The translations under genes were made by a program, and so were the position numbers. This document shows positions 1 to 8,210 of a DNA stretch of 64,000 nucleotides, piece by piece. Each line of letters begins with the position of its first letter. Within the stretch, counting starts at the first letter, position 1. Under the pieces are notes generated by a model that ran no database searches, was not told the origin of the DNA, and saw only the letters and a program-made list of their open reading frames with translations. The stretch is taken from assembly GCF_001874645.1 (NCBI RefSeq), contig NZ_CP017886.1, positions 186,001 to 250,000 of the forward strand. The letters are read 5' to 3'. The DNA comes from Pseudomonas frederiksbergensis. Its GTDB lineage: Bacteria > Pseudomonadota > Gammaproteobacteria > Pseudomonadales > Pseudomonadaceae.

Positions 1-690
1 CCGAATGAGCCTTATGAACAGGCCGCACGAACCTTCCTCGAACGCCTTCTGATCAGCCCCGAAGGCCTGCCATTACGCAGTGCCATCGCCGACGTTGCGC
101 AAGCGATTGCCTGCGGCGGCGCGCTCAATGGATTGGCGCAAACCTTGCTGCGCATGACGGTGCCGGGGGTTCCGGATCTGTATCAGGGCAATGAGTTTTG
201 GGACTTCAGCCTGGTGGACCCGGACAATCGACGAGCGGTTGATTTCACCGTCCGCCAGCAAGCGTTGAAAAACCCGGTGGACACTCAACAGTTGCTGCAC
301 AACTGGCGTAGCGGGCACATCAAACAGGCGTTGATTGCGCACACGTTGGCGGTACGCGCGCACTACCCGCAGCTGTTTCGGCGGGGCCGTTATCAAGCGT
401 TGCAGGTGGTGGGCAGCCAGGCTGAACGGGTGTTGGCTTTCGCCCGTGAACTCGACGGCCAACGGGCGATTGTACTGGTGCCGGTACGGGTCGCACCGCT
501 GCTGGAAAGCAGTGCCACACCGAAGGTGCCTGCCCTGCTCTGGGGCGACACCCGGGTCAAACTGCCGTTCACCGCCGCCGAAGAAAAGCTGAAGGGACTT
601 TTTACAACAGGTGCAGTCACACACCACAAGGAGTTGCTGATTAGCGCCGCGCTGGGAGACTTCCCGGTCAATCTGTTTATCCAGACTTGA
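1..690 (+). CDS. treY: Maltooligosyl trehalose synthase, C-terminal part (5' end outside window)
   Basis: The open frame runs in from base 1 and ends with TGA at 688-690, giving about 229 C-terminal residues. TreY is a GH13 enzyme that isomerises the reducing-end alpha-1,4 bond of maltodextrins to alpha-1,1, making maltooligosyl trehalose for TreZ. The visible stretch LRMTVPGVPDLYQGNEFWDF followed by LVDPDNRRAVDF is the highly conserved TreY end of the (beta/alpha)8 barrel. The rest is the C-terminal beta domain. It is followed after 21 bases by a DUF2934 gene and then glgX, the usual Pseudomonas trehalose-from-glycogen operon order. Identification is firm; only the N-terminal part is missing because of the window edge. 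Confidence 0.95.
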   Translation, partial: PNEPYEQAARTFLERLLISPEGLPLRSAIADVAQAIACGGALNGLAQTLLRMTVPGVPDLYQGNEFWDFSLVDPDNRRAVDFTVRQQALKNPVDTQQLLHNWRSGHIKQALIAHTLAVRAHYPQLFRRGRYQALQVVGSQAERVLAFARELDGQRAIVLVPVRVAPLLESSATPKVPALLWGDTRVKLPFTAAEEKLKGLFTTGAVTHHKELLISAALGDFPVNLFIQT

Positions 691-711
691 GTTCAACTCA
701 GGAGCATTGCG

Positions 712-1020
712 ATGAGTACCGATGACAAACGCGTTCGTGAATTTGCCTATCAGATCTGGGAATCCGAGGGAAAACCCGAAGGCCAGGAGGCGCGCCACTG
801 GGAGATGGCCTGCAAACTGGCAGAAGCCGAAGCCTTGGCCCCGACCAAGCCTGCCCAGGCCGCCAAAACCAATAGCGGCAAAACAGCAGCCAGCAAGCCC
901 ACGGCGGCCAAACCCAACGTCAAAGCAAAACCCGCCGCAGCCGCCAAGGTCGTGCCGCCACCCGGTGAAAAACCTGTGGCGGCGAAAAAGCCTCGAGCAC
1001 CGCGCAAGCCGGCCAGTTGA
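712..1020 (+). CDS. DUF2934 domain protein
   Basis: 102-residue protein starting at ATG 712 after an AGGAG site. Residues 5-40 carry the DUF2934 pattern (VREFAYQIWESEGKPEGQ, then HWEMA), a short helical motif of unknown function typically found beside glycogen/trehalose genes in Pseudomonas. The second half is a low-complexity Ala/Lys/Pro-rich tail (about residues 45-102), probably disordered and strongly basic. It lies between treY and glgX in the same operon, which suggests a role linked to osmoprotectant metabolism, but no biochemical function can be read from the sequence. Confidence 0.88.
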   Translation: MSTDDKRVREFAYQIWESEGKPEGQEARHWEMACKLAEAEALAPTKPAQAAKTNSGKTAASKPTAAKPNVKAKPAAAAKVVPPPGEKPVAAKKPRAPRKPAS

Positions 1021-1134
1021 GGGTGCCAATCCTGATTGACCACGTGGCGAGCAGGCTCGCCACTTCGGGGTGGCTCGGCCTTGAGAAACCCGCAATGCCG
1101 GCGCCAACACCCAAGCCCGATTGCAGGAGCAATG

Positions 1135-3294
1135 ATGACCACGCCAAAAAAAGCCGCGCCAGAACCTCACGTCGAGGCCTCGCGAATCCGTGAAGGCTTG
1201 CCCTTTCCGCTCGGTGCGACCTGGGATGGTCTGGGGGTCAACTTCGCGATATTTTCGGCTAACGCCACCAAGGTCGAACTGTGTGTGTTCGACGATGCCG
1301 GTGAAGTCGAACTTGAACGTATCGAGCTTCCGGAATACACCGACGAAATCTTTCACGGTTATTTGCCGGACGCCCATCCGGGGTTGATCTATGGCTACCG
1401 GGTGTATGGGCCTTACGACCCGCAAAACGGTCACCGCTTCAACCACCACAAATTGTTGATCGACCCCTACGCCAAGCAATTGGTGGGGCAATTGAAGTGG
1501 TCCGAAGCCTTGTTCGGTTACACCATCGGCCACCCCGACGCCGACCTCAGTTTCGATGAGCGCGACAGCGCGCCCTTCGTGCCCAAGTGCAAGGTCATCG
1601 ACCCCGCGCACACCTGGGGGCACGATCATCGGGTCAGTGTGCCGTGGGATCGAACGATCATTTATGAGACTCACGTACGCGGCATCAGTATGCGTCATCC
1701 GTCCGTCCCGGAAGCCGTCCGCGGGACCTTCGCCGGGCTGATGGTCGATGACCTGCTGGAACATATCCGCACACTTGGCGTGTCGTCAGTGGAGCTGATG
1801 CCGATACACGCGTTCGTCAATGACCAGCACCTGTTGCACAAGGGCATGACCAACTACTGGGGTTACAACAGCCTCGCCTTCTTCGCCCCCGATCCGCGTT
1901 ACCTGGCCAGTGGCAAGATCGCCGAGTTCAAGGAAATGGTCGCGCACCTGCACGAAGCCAACCTCGAAGTGATTCTGGACGTGGTCTACAACCACACCGC
2001 CGAGGGCAATGAACAAGGCCCGACCCTGTCGATGCGCGGCATCGACAATGTGTCCTACTACCGCGTGATGCCGGACGACAAGCGTTTCTATATCAACGAC
2101 TCCGGGACTGGCAACACATTGGACCTGAGCCACCCGTGCGTGCTGCAAATGGTCACCGATTCGCTGCGTTACTGGGCCTCGGAAATGCACGTCGACGGTT
2201 TCCGCTTTGACCTGGCGACCATCCTCGGACGTTATCACGACGGTTTCGACGAGCGTCACAGCTTCCTCGTTGCCTGCCGCCAGGACCCTATTCTGCGTCA
2301 GGTGAAAATGATCGCCGAACCTTGGGACATTGGCCCCGGTGGCTATCAGGTCGGCCGTTTTCCGCCGGGCTGGGTCGAGTGGAATGATCGATTCCGCGAC
2401 ACAGTACGCGCGTTCTGGAAAGGCGATGACGGCCAACTCGCCGACTTCGCCGCGCGCATGACCGCATCGGGTGAGATGTTCAATCAGCGCGGGCGTCGGC
2501 CCTACGCCTCAATGAACTTCGTCACTGCCCATGACGGCTTCACCATGAATGACCTGGTCTCTTACAACGACAAGCACAACGAAGCCAACGACGAAAACAA
2601 TCAGGATGGCAGCAATAACAACCTGTCCTGGAATCACGGCGTTGAAGGCCCTACCGACGATCCCGAGATCAATGCGCTGCGCCAGCGGCAGATGCGTAAT
2701 TTCTTCGCCACCCTGTTGCTGGCCCAAGGCACACCGATGCTGGTGGCCGGTGACGAATTTGCCCGAACCCAGCACGGCAATAACAACGCCTACTGTCAGG
2801 ACAGCGAAATTGGCTGGGTCAACTGGAACCTGAGCGAAGACGGCAAGGCCTTGCTCAAATTCGTCAAACGCCTGATCAAGCTGCGCCTGACCTATCCGGT
2901 TCTGCGGCGCGGACGTTTTCTGGTGGGCAATGACAACGAGGACATTGGCGTCAAGGACGTCACCTGGCTGGCGCCGGACGGCAGCGAAATGTCCACCGAA
3001 CAATGGCACGACGGCCACGGGCGGTGCCTGGGCATGTTGCTCGATGGTCGCGCCCAGGAAACCGGAATCCGCCGTAAAGGCGCCGACGCCACCTTGCTGT
3101 TGGTGGTTAACGCCCACCACGACATTGTCAATTTTCTTCTGCCAGAAGTGCCTGACGGTGGTTTCTGGAGCTGCATGCTCGACACCAACCAGCCATCGAT
3201 TCGGGGTCAGGAGCGGTTCGACTTCAGTCACGAATATTCGGTGACCGGACGCTCGTTGCTGTTGTTTGAGTTACAACATGAGGAGGAAGACTGA
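1135..3294 (+). CDS. glgX: Glycogen debranching enzyme GlgX
   Basis: GH13 isoamylase-type enzyme that hydrolyses alpha-1,6 branches of glycogen limit dextrins, feeding linear maltodextrins to TreY/TreZ and MalQ. The N-terminal CBM48-like domain begins at GLPFPLGATWDGLGVNFAIF. The catalytic barrel shows the four GH13 regions: DVVYNHTAEG, GFRFDLA (nucleophile Asp), IAEPWD (acid/base Glu) and NFVTAHDGF. The length, 719 residues from this start, is normal. ATG also occurs at 1132, but the AGGAG at 1125-1129 lies only 2 bases from it and 5 bases from 1135, so 1135 is preferred. A longer frame back to 1036 lacks a ribosome site and adds a non-conserved leader. Same operon as treY. Confidence 0.95.
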   Translation: MTTPKKAAPEPHVEASRIREGLPFPLGATWDGLGVNFAIFSANATKVELCVFDDAGEVELERIELPEYTDEIFHGYLPDAHPGLIYGYRVYGPYDPQNGHRFNHHKLLIDPYAKQLVGQLKWSEALFGYTIGHPDADLSFDERDSAPFVPKCKVIDPAHTWGHDHRVSVPWDRTIIYETHVRGISMRHPSVPEAVRGTFAGLMVDDLLEHIRTLGVSSVELMPIHAFVNDQHLLHKGMTNYWGYNSLAFFAPDPRYLASGKIAEFKEMVAHLHEANLEVILDVVYNHTAEGNEQGPTLSMRGIDNVSYYRVMPDDKRFYINDSGTGNTLDLSHPCVLQMVTDSLRYWASEMHVDGFRFDLATILGRYHDGFDERHSFLVACRQDPILRQVKMIAEPWDIGPGGYQVGRFPPGWVEWNDRFRDTVRAFWKGDDGQLADFAARMTASGEMFNQRGRRPYASMNFVTAHDGFTMNDLVSYNDKHNEANDENNQDGSNNNLSWNHGVEGPTDDPEINALRQRQMRNFFATLLLAQGTPMLVAGDEFARTQHGNNNAYCQDSEIGWVNWNLSEDGKALLKFVKRLIKLRLTYPVLRRGRFLVGNDNEDIGVKDVTWLAPDGSEMSTEQWHDGHGRCLGMLLDGRAQETGIRRKGADATLLLVVNAHHDIVNFLLPEVPDGGFWSCMLDTNQPSIRGQERFDFSHEYSVTGRSLLLFELQHEEED

Positions 3295-3375
3295 TACGCA
3301 ATTGCCCCCTCATCGGCAGCGTTTGAGCAATCTACGTCACAAAAACGCTCGTTAAGGAGGTGACGGGGGCGACGA

Positions 3376-3486
3376 ATGATGATGTATGAGCAATACTCTG
3401 CTCGCAGCAATCCAGGGTTTGGAGCGCTGTGCCCGCCGATCATCCGGCCGCAAGGGGTCTGCGCCGGTGTGTTCAGCCAGCCGTAA
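3376..3486 (+). CDS. Possible short ORF with a near-perfect Shine-Dalgarno
   Basis: A very strong ribosome-binding sequence, TAAGGAGGTGAC (3353-3364), stands about 11 bases before three consecutive ATG codons (3376, 3379, 3382) that open a 36-codon frame ending at TAA 3484-3486. The predicted peptide is not recognisable and has no membrane segment. It lies between glgX and the PIG-L gene, so it could be a leader peptide, a small protein, or only a relic of the start of a lost gene. The strong site is the sole evidence. Confidence 0.25.
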   Translation: MMMYEQYSARSNPGFGALCPPIIRPQGVCAGVFSQP

Positions 3487-3523
3487 TACGTGTGACGGCA
3501 AACCAGAACAAGGACGTATCGCC

Positions 3524-4282
3524 ATGAAATCCACTATCCTCGTCGACAGTAGTTTGCCTGTGCAGATCTGGAACACTGCCCGGCAACTGGACAACGTTCC
3601 AGTCATCAGCACCTCTACGCTGATCCCCGCCGGTGCTCGTGCCGTGGTGATCGCCCCGCACCCGGGGGATGAAGTGGTGACCTGTGGCGGCCTGTTGCAG
3701 TTGCTCGCCACCCTCGGCCATCCCCTGCAATTGATCTCGATTACCGACGGCAGTGCCAGTCATCCGGGCTCCAACCTGTGGTCGGAGAAGCGCCTGAGCG
3801 TGTTTCGCCCTCAGGAAAGCGTCGAAGCCCTGCGCCGCCTCGGTTTGCCCATGCACAGCCTGAAATGGATCCGCGGCGGTTTTACCGACAATGGGCTGGC
3901 CGAGCGTGAACTGCAGCTGACGCACTTCATCGCACGTTACCTGCGCCCGGGTGATGTGGTGTTCACCACCTGGAGCGAGGACGGCATCATCGACCATGAC
4001 ACGGTAGGCCGGGCCACCGCAAAAGCCGCGCTCATGGTGGGAGCGAGTTTCAATGAAGTACCGGTCTGGGCCTGGCACTGGCCCGCACGCGATCAGGGGC
4101 TGATTCCCTGGCACCGCGCCCGCAAGCTTCGCCTCGACACCTGGACCGTCGCGCGCAAGTGTCACGCCACCCATGCCTACGCCAGCCAGCTGGACGGTGA
4201 ACCGGAGATCGGCATCGCGCCGAAGCTGCCCAGGGCTATCCTGACGCGGATGCGTCAACCCTATGAAATCGTTTTTGTATGA
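3524..4282 (+). CDS. PIG-L family deacetylase (LmbE-like)
   Basis: 252-residue member of the PIG-L/LmbE zinc-dependent N-deacetylase family, which removes acetyl groups from N-acetylglucosamine-type sugars. The signature near residues 44-56 reads VVIAPHPGDEVVTCGG. The usual motif is (A/P)HPDDE, so the first metal-region Asp is Gly here while His, Asp and Glu of the HPxDE pattern remain. A downstream HDTVG (residues about 156-160) matches the second metal-binding His motif. The start at 3524 has AAGGA upstream; the frame is open back to 3386 but the extra 46 residues do not look conserved. In related Pseudomonas this gene sits in a cell-surface sugar cluster downstream of glgX. Here the following genes are lost or replaced by the island. 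Substrate unknown. Confidence 0.85.
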   Translation: MKSTILVDSSLPVQIWNTARQLDNVPVISTSTLIPAGARAVVIAPHPGDEVVTCGGLLQLLATLGHPLQLISITDGSASHPGSNLWSEKRLSVFRPQESVEALRRLGLPMHSLKWIRGGFTDNGLAERELQLTHFIARYLRPGDVVFTTWSEDGIIDHDTVGRATAKAALMVGASFNEVPVWAWHWPARDQGLIPWHRARKLRLDTWTVARKCHATHAYASQLDGEPEIGIAPKLPRAILTRMRQPYEIVFV

Positions 4283-4448
4283 CGGCGAGCTGCATTGCGT
4301 GCCCGACGTGCCAGGGTACGCCGAAGTACACGCAATCTGTGTCCATATGAGTCTGCTGGAAAGTCATCGCCAATTGCAGCTGGCCCTACTCTGTCAATTG
4401 ATCGAGTCGCTGCCAGATGACGCCGCCGTGATCATCGCTGGCGGTTGA
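4283..4448 (+). pseudogene. Remnant of an endonuclease/exonuclease/phosphatase-family gene
   Basis: Only a middle slice of an EEP-family protein survives: the frame opening at 4263 encodes GELHCVPDVPGYAEVHAICV, then a His-Met-Ser-Leu stretch, and ends LPDDAAVIIAGG-stop. In the family this segment continues AGDFNDW (catalytic Asp/Asn). Here homology stops exactly after AG-G, at about base 4443, and a TGA follows. The N-terminal half is also missing, because the fragment directly abuts, and its apparent ATG overlaps, the PIG-L 3' end. The EEP gene normally lies near cardiolipin-synthase-type genes in Pseudomonas (from memory). I read this as two rearrangement scars, the second being the left junction of the AT-rich island. 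No matching C-terminal EEP piece was found as far as 20786. Confidence 0.65.
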
Positions 4449-4622
4449 AGTGCATTTTTAATGGTTCTCCTCGGGCTTGTTGCTGAACTCCTCGGTTTCT
4501 TCTTATCACTGCAAACGATTCAGATTTCCGAGTGAACCACCTCTTTAAGCACGCCTTCTCCCCTGAAAAAGCAGACTTTCCTGAAAGAAATTTCCGAAAT
4601 AACCAAACAACAACATGAGTGC

Positions 4623-4651
4623 TTGAAATTTCAAACGCCAAAAAATATACA
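4623..4651 (+). promoter_or_regulatory. Candidate sigma-70 promoter and palindrome before the ProRS gene
   Basis: TTGAAA (4623-4628) and TATACA (4646-4651) are separated by 17 bases, in an AT-rich leader about 60 bases before the ProRS start. The -35 hexamer is embedded in a perfect 12-base palindrome TTGAAATTTCAA (4623-4634), which could be an operator. Pattern seen by eye; no experimental support. The rest of 4449-4710 holds no gene I can support. Confidence 0.4.
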
Positions 4652-4710
4652 TACACCTACACAGCACCAGATCCAAAATCACAAGCAGCCATTTAAAGGC
4701 CCGAGGCATT

Positions 4711-6201
4711 ATGAAAAATGCGATATCGCCTACAAGAAATGAAAATTTTTCCGAATGGTACCAACAAGTCATCAATCAAGCTGAACTTGCTGAAAACTCC
4801 CCCGTTAGAGGTTGCATGGTCATCCGCCCTTGGGGCTATGGAATCTGGGAACAGATTCAGCGAGAACTTGATCAAAAATTCAAAGATTCAGGGCATGCGA
4901 ACGCCTATTTTCCACTTTTGATCCCGTTATCTTTCCTTCAAAAGGAAGCAGAGCATGTAGATGGTTTTGCCAAAGAGTGCGCTGTTGTAACCCATCATCG
5001 ACTCGAACAATCAGCTAATGGAAAATTAATCCCTGCCGGTGAGCTGGAAGAACCACTCATCATAAGACCCACCAGTGAAACAGTTATCGGCGCCTCGTTC
5101 TCAAGGTGGGTGCAAAGCTACCGAGACTTACCCCTGCTTATCAATCAGTGGGCCAATGTACTCCGCTGGGAAATGCGTCCAAGGATCTTCCTCAGAACGT
5201 CGGAGTTCCTGTGGCAGGAAGGTCATACCGTTCATGCGTCCAAAGCAGAGGCCCTGGACGAGACATTGAAGATGCTCGATATCTATGAACGTTTCACCAT
5301 CGACTATCTGGCCATACCGGTTATCAAGGGTGAAAAGTGTTCATGGGAGCGATTCCCTGGCGCTGTAAACACCTACACCATTGAAGCGATGATGCAGGAC
5401 GGCAAAGCTTTGCAGGCCGGAACCTCGCATTTTCTGGGTCAAAACTTCGCCCAGGCCTCGGACATTCGTTTCGTCAATAAGGACGGGATCAAGGAGCTTG
5501 CCTGGACGACCTCATGGGGCGTTTCCACACGATTGATTGGTGCCATGATCATGGCCCACGGAGATGACGACGGACTGGTAATACCGCCGTTGGTAGCACC
5601 AACACAGGTCATCATCGTTCCGATAGTCCGCAACGAACAGGATGCCGAGGCTATTTATGCTTACTGTGATGATCTGAAAAAGAAAATTTCACGCAAAAAA
5701 ATAAAAGGCCAGTACCTTAGAATCAGCATTGATAAACGCGAAATGAATAGCGGCGAAAAAAAGTGGTATCACATAAAACGAGGCGTGCCTGTTCGGGTTG
5801 AAGTCGGAATAAAGGAACTCGAACAAAATATGGTCTCTTATTCTTGCAGAGACAACACCAAAAGCATTTTGAAAATTGACTCGGGCGCTTTTATCAAAGA
5901 AATTCAGCGCACACTACTCACTATTCAGAAATCAATGCTCAACAGTGCAAAATCAAAACTTTCCGCTCACACCAAAACAGTGACCAGCCTCAAAGACTTC
6001 AAGAGCGCCTTCCAGCGAAAAGATAAATTGAATGCGTTCATTCTGGCGCCTTTCATTGAGGATAAAGAAGTTGAAAAGGCCATTGGAGAGTTCGGCGTAA
6101 CAGTCCGCTGCATCCCCTTGATTCAACCCAAGGCTACAGCAACCTGTTTATTCACTGGAAAGCCAACCAACACGTGGGCTCTTTACGCGAAATCATATTA
6201 A
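4711..6201 (+). CDS. proS: Second prolyl-tRNA synthetase, archaeal/eukaryal (type 3) form; candidate self-resistance enzyme
   Basis: Class II aminoacyl-tRNA synthetase charging tRNA-Pro with proline. It is the short form without the bacterial insertion (editing) domain and ends in the typical C-terminal ...TWALYAKSY. Motif 1 lies at residues 33-70, the RPTSE proline/ATP loop at 118-123, motif 2 at 151-175 (RWE Arg152, FLRT Arg162, FLWQEGHTVH), TSHFLGQNF at 238-246, and motif 3 at 268-296 (WGVSTRLIG, HGDDDGL). It looks complete and functional at 496 residues. One visible oddity: family members usually read FLRTREF in motif 2; here it is FLRTSEF. Pseudomonas normally makes the larger bacterial-type ProRS elsewhere, so this is an extra copy. 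It is AT-rich like the island and converges on the NRPS-PKS operon, whose adenylation domain has a proline code. Self-resistance to a proline-mimic product is the natural inference. A biosynthetic Pro-tRNA role is the alternative. Confidence 0.9.
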   Translation: MKNAISPTRNENFSEWYQQVINQAELAENSPVRGCMVIRPWGYGIWEQIQRELDQKFKDSGHANAYFPLLIPLSFLQKEAEHVDGFAKECAVVTHHRLEQSANGKLIPAGELEEPLIIRPTSETVIGASFSRWVQSYRDLPLLINQWANVLRWEMRPRIFLRTSEFLWQEGHTVHASKAEALDETLKMLDIYERFTIDYLAIPVIKGEKCSWERFPGAVNTYTIEAMMQDGKALQAGTSHFLGQNFAQASDIRFVNKDGIKELAWTTSWGVSTRLIGAMIMAHGDDDGLVIPPLVAPTQVIIVPIVRNEQDAEAIYAYCDDLKKKISRKKIKGQYLRISIDKREMNSGEKKWYHIKRGVPVRVEVGIKELEQNMVSYSCRDNTKSILKIDSGAFIKEIQRTLLTIQKSMLNSAKSKLSAHTKTVTSLKDFKSAFQRKDKLNAFILAPFIEDKEVEKAIGEFGVTVRCIPLIQPKATATCLFTGKPTNTWALYAKSY

Positions 6202-6216
6202 TCCTTGATCATGACC

Positions 6217-6244
6217 AGCCCCTCCTGAAAGGGGCTGTTTTTTT
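6217..6244 (+). terminator. Rho-independent terminator after the ProRS gene
   Basis: Inverted repeat AGCCCCT (6217-6223) and AGGGGCT (6230-6236) with a six-base loop, followed by G and a run of T (6238-6244). It lies 15 bases after the ProRS stop and just before the convergent MFS stop, so it separates the two convergent units. The T-run serves the plus strand only. Confidence 0.8.
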
Positions 6245-6254
6245 CAGACAACTC

Positions 6255-7448
6255 TTATTGAGCCAGCTTGCCGCCTTCTACATAAAAAATCAGCCCCCCC
6301 ACCAGAAGCAAAACCATCAAATACAAAAGAAAATAGAGCGGATTCAAGCCCGCAAGGATGAAACCGCATACCACTGGCGTCGAGGCCGCTCCAAGGTAGG
6401 TCAGGTTTTGCGAGCTGTAATACGCCCCTTTCATCCCGGCCGGCGCAAGACGGGTGATGTAAAAAAATTCCAGGGGCTGAATGATAATTTCCCCCACAGT
6501 AAAAATAGCAGTGAAGAAGATCCAGGCGTAGAGGGTCTGGGAAAAAGCGAAGCCGATCAGTCCGACTACGAATGCCAGAATGCATCCGGCGATCCAGACT
6601 CTGAATCGTTCAGCGGCGACCCTTCGACCGATCAGATACTGCAGCAGTATCGAAGTCAGGGCATTCGTGACAAATACAACGTTGATGATCTCGTACATCT
6701 GGGCGGTAGAGTGGGTCGTGATCAGATACTGGCCCACATAAATATGAAACTGCCCAAACACACCTGCCAACAGAACACTGGCAATTGTGAATTTCAACAG
6801 GTTGCGATCCTTGGCCATGATTGCCAGAGAACCGAACACGCCTTCACCTTCGACGTTTTCCTGTTCGACCACACGTGGCATTGTGAAGGGACTGGCGGCC
6901 ACTAGGACAAAAAACAACGCTGATACGCTGCAAAACAATAACGGCGAAACGCCTTGCCGATTAAGCCAAAGCCCGACCAAGGGCCCCAACGCATAGGCAG
7001 TGTTAGTGAGAGTGTACTTGAGCGATAGCACCGACGAGGTTTCCTGCGGGGGAAACAACCTAGCGATGCACATGCGTACCGAAGTTTCCAGCGTGAGATA
7101 TGCAAAGTTGAGTAACAGACAAAGCACAAAAACCAGGGTCAGCGAGTTGAACAAAAATAGGCTCATGTACACCGTCGACTGAATGATCGATGACGTGAGC
7201 ATCAGTGCTTTGATGCTCAGTTTGTCGAGCACCGCACCGAACAACAGGCTGATCAAGGAACTCAAGAGAATAAAGCCGCCGACAAAAAGCCCGATCTCAT
7301 CGACTGGAAGTGCAAACTTTTCCTTTAAAAAAATCAAAAAATAAGAAAGGAAGGCGGCCCTCGCCAGCGTCGGAAAGAAAGACAGTGGTACAACGATTGC
7401 CGAACCACTGAACAGCGAGCTTGTTCGGATGGTCTTAAATACGGCCAT
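6255..7448 (-). CDS. MFS transporter, probable product exporter
   Basis: 397-residue integral membrane protein with about 12 hydrophobic segments (for example FLIFLKEKF.., LLSSLISLLFGAVLDKL, TLVFVLCLLLNFAYLTL, YFLLYLMVLLLVGGLIFYV at the C-terminus). The loop after helix 2 (FGAVLDKLSIK) resembles the MFS signature loop GxxxDRxxxR in weakened form. It is the last gene of the minus-strand biosynthetic operon. The ATG at 7448 overlaps the end of the methyltransferase gene by 14 bases, and an in-frame GTG at 7457 is an alternative start. An exporter in last position beside a self-resistance candidate fits efflux of the cluster product, but substrate cannot be deduced. Confidence 0.85.
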   Translation of the reverse strand: MAVFKTIRTSSLFSGSAIVVPLSFFPTLARAAFLSYFLIFLKEKFALPVDEIGLFVGGFILLSSLISLLFGAVLDKLSIKALMLTSSIIQSTVYMSLFLFNSLTLVFVLCLLLNFAYLTLETSVRMCIARLFPPQETSSVLSLKYTLTNTAYALGPLVGLWLNRQGVSPLLFCSVSALFFVLVAASPFTMPRVVEQENVEGEGVFGSLAIMAKDRNLLKFTIASVLLAGVFGQFHIYVGQYLITTHSTAQMYEIINVVFVTNALTSILLQYLIGRRVAAERFRVWIAGCILAFVVGLIGFAFSQTLYAWIFFTAIFTVGEIIIQPLEFFYITRLAPAGMKGAYYSSQNLTYLGAASTPVVCGFILAGLNPLYFLLYLMVLLLVGGLIFYVEGGKLAQ

Positions 7449-8193
7449 AGACAACACGCGTTCTGTAATTGAGCGTGACTTCGCCGTTTTGCTGGTGTTC
7501 CCAATGTAAGGTATTCAAGGCGTTACTGGCCGCCACATACTCGGGTGTCCCAGGCTGTGACGCATACGAACATGACATGGTTCTTTCGAGCAGTCCCGAT
7601 GCGCTCAACCGCTGGCAGTTGTGGAAAGTCCGCTCCTGAAAGGGCCCGCTGAAAAACTGCCGAATCTTGTCCTCCAACGCATCGTCGATTTGCAATGTCT
7701 CCGCATATCGGTCGAAGGCACCGCTCAACAGACGCTCGTAGGCGACATGAAACCCATCGCAATCCGGGCTTCGAATATTCCAGACGAGAAATACTGGATT
7801 ATCGGTGGCCAGCACCCGCTTGAATTCGAGCCTGGTATTGTTCGGCTCGAACCAATGAAAAGATTGCCCGCATATCAGCGCAGCCACACTGCGGTCCCGG
7901 ACATTCAAGTGCTCTGCTGAACCCTGATGATAGATCGCACTCTGTTGCCCTTCGTGGCGCTTGGCCTTGACCAGCATTTGTGCGTCGGGCTCGACCCCGA
8001 TCACAGGCATGCCCGTTGTCGCCAATTGCCGGGTCAGTATCCCTGTTCCAGACCCCACATCAAGAACGGGTAATGCCAGCGACATATCCAGCTGACTCTT
8101 GATGAAATCGACGGCCTCTTGCGGATAGGAAGGTCTCGCACTGTCATAGATTTCGGATTTGTTCACATAGGCTGTGGCTAAGGAGTTTGCCAA
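7435..8193 (-). CDS. Class I SAM-dependent methyltransferase
   Basis: 252-residue methyltransferase of the Methyltransf_11/25 type. The SAM-binding motif I VLDVGSGTG is at residues 43-51, the acidic residue of motif II in GVEPDA (about 67-72), and the post-motif region reads ALICGQSFHWF. The start is TTG at 8193 (no in-frame ATG before motif I) with GAGG 9 bases upstream. It lies 17 bases after the serine hydrolase gene and overlaps the transporter gene, inside the NRPS-PKS operon. It therefore probably O-, N- or carboxyl-methylates an intermediate or the final product. The exact site is unknown. Confidence 0.85.
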   Translation of the reverse strand: MANSLATAYVNKSEIYDSARPSYPQEAVDFIKSQLDMSLALPVLDVGSGTGILTRQLATTGMPVIGVEPDAQMLVKAKRHEGQQSAIYHQGSAEHLNVRDRSVAALICGQSFHWFEPNNTRLEFKRVLATDNPVFLVWNIRSPDCDGFHVAYERLLSGAFDRYAETLQIDDALEDKIRQFFSGPFQERTFHNCQRLSASGLLERTMSCSYASQPGTPEYVAASNALNTLHWEHQQNGEVTLNYRTRVVYGRI

Positions 8194-8210
8194 TTTGCGG
8201 GTCCTCGGAA

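Noticed and set aside
73..1764. Long minus-strand frame across treY, DUF2934 and glgX
   Set aside because: Antisense shadow of well-supported genes in high-GC DNA; no family pattern or ribosome site.
3524..4282. PIG-L protein as an inactive pseudogene because of the HPGDE motif
   Set aside because: Only one Asp is changed, the second motif is intact and the frame is full length; I believe close relatives share the variant, so decay is not supported.
4449..4710. Possible T-box or other tRNA-sensing leader before the ProRS gene
   Set aside because: No T-box core sequence, specifier hairpin or terminator/antiterminator pair was seen, and T-boxes are rare in proteobacteria.
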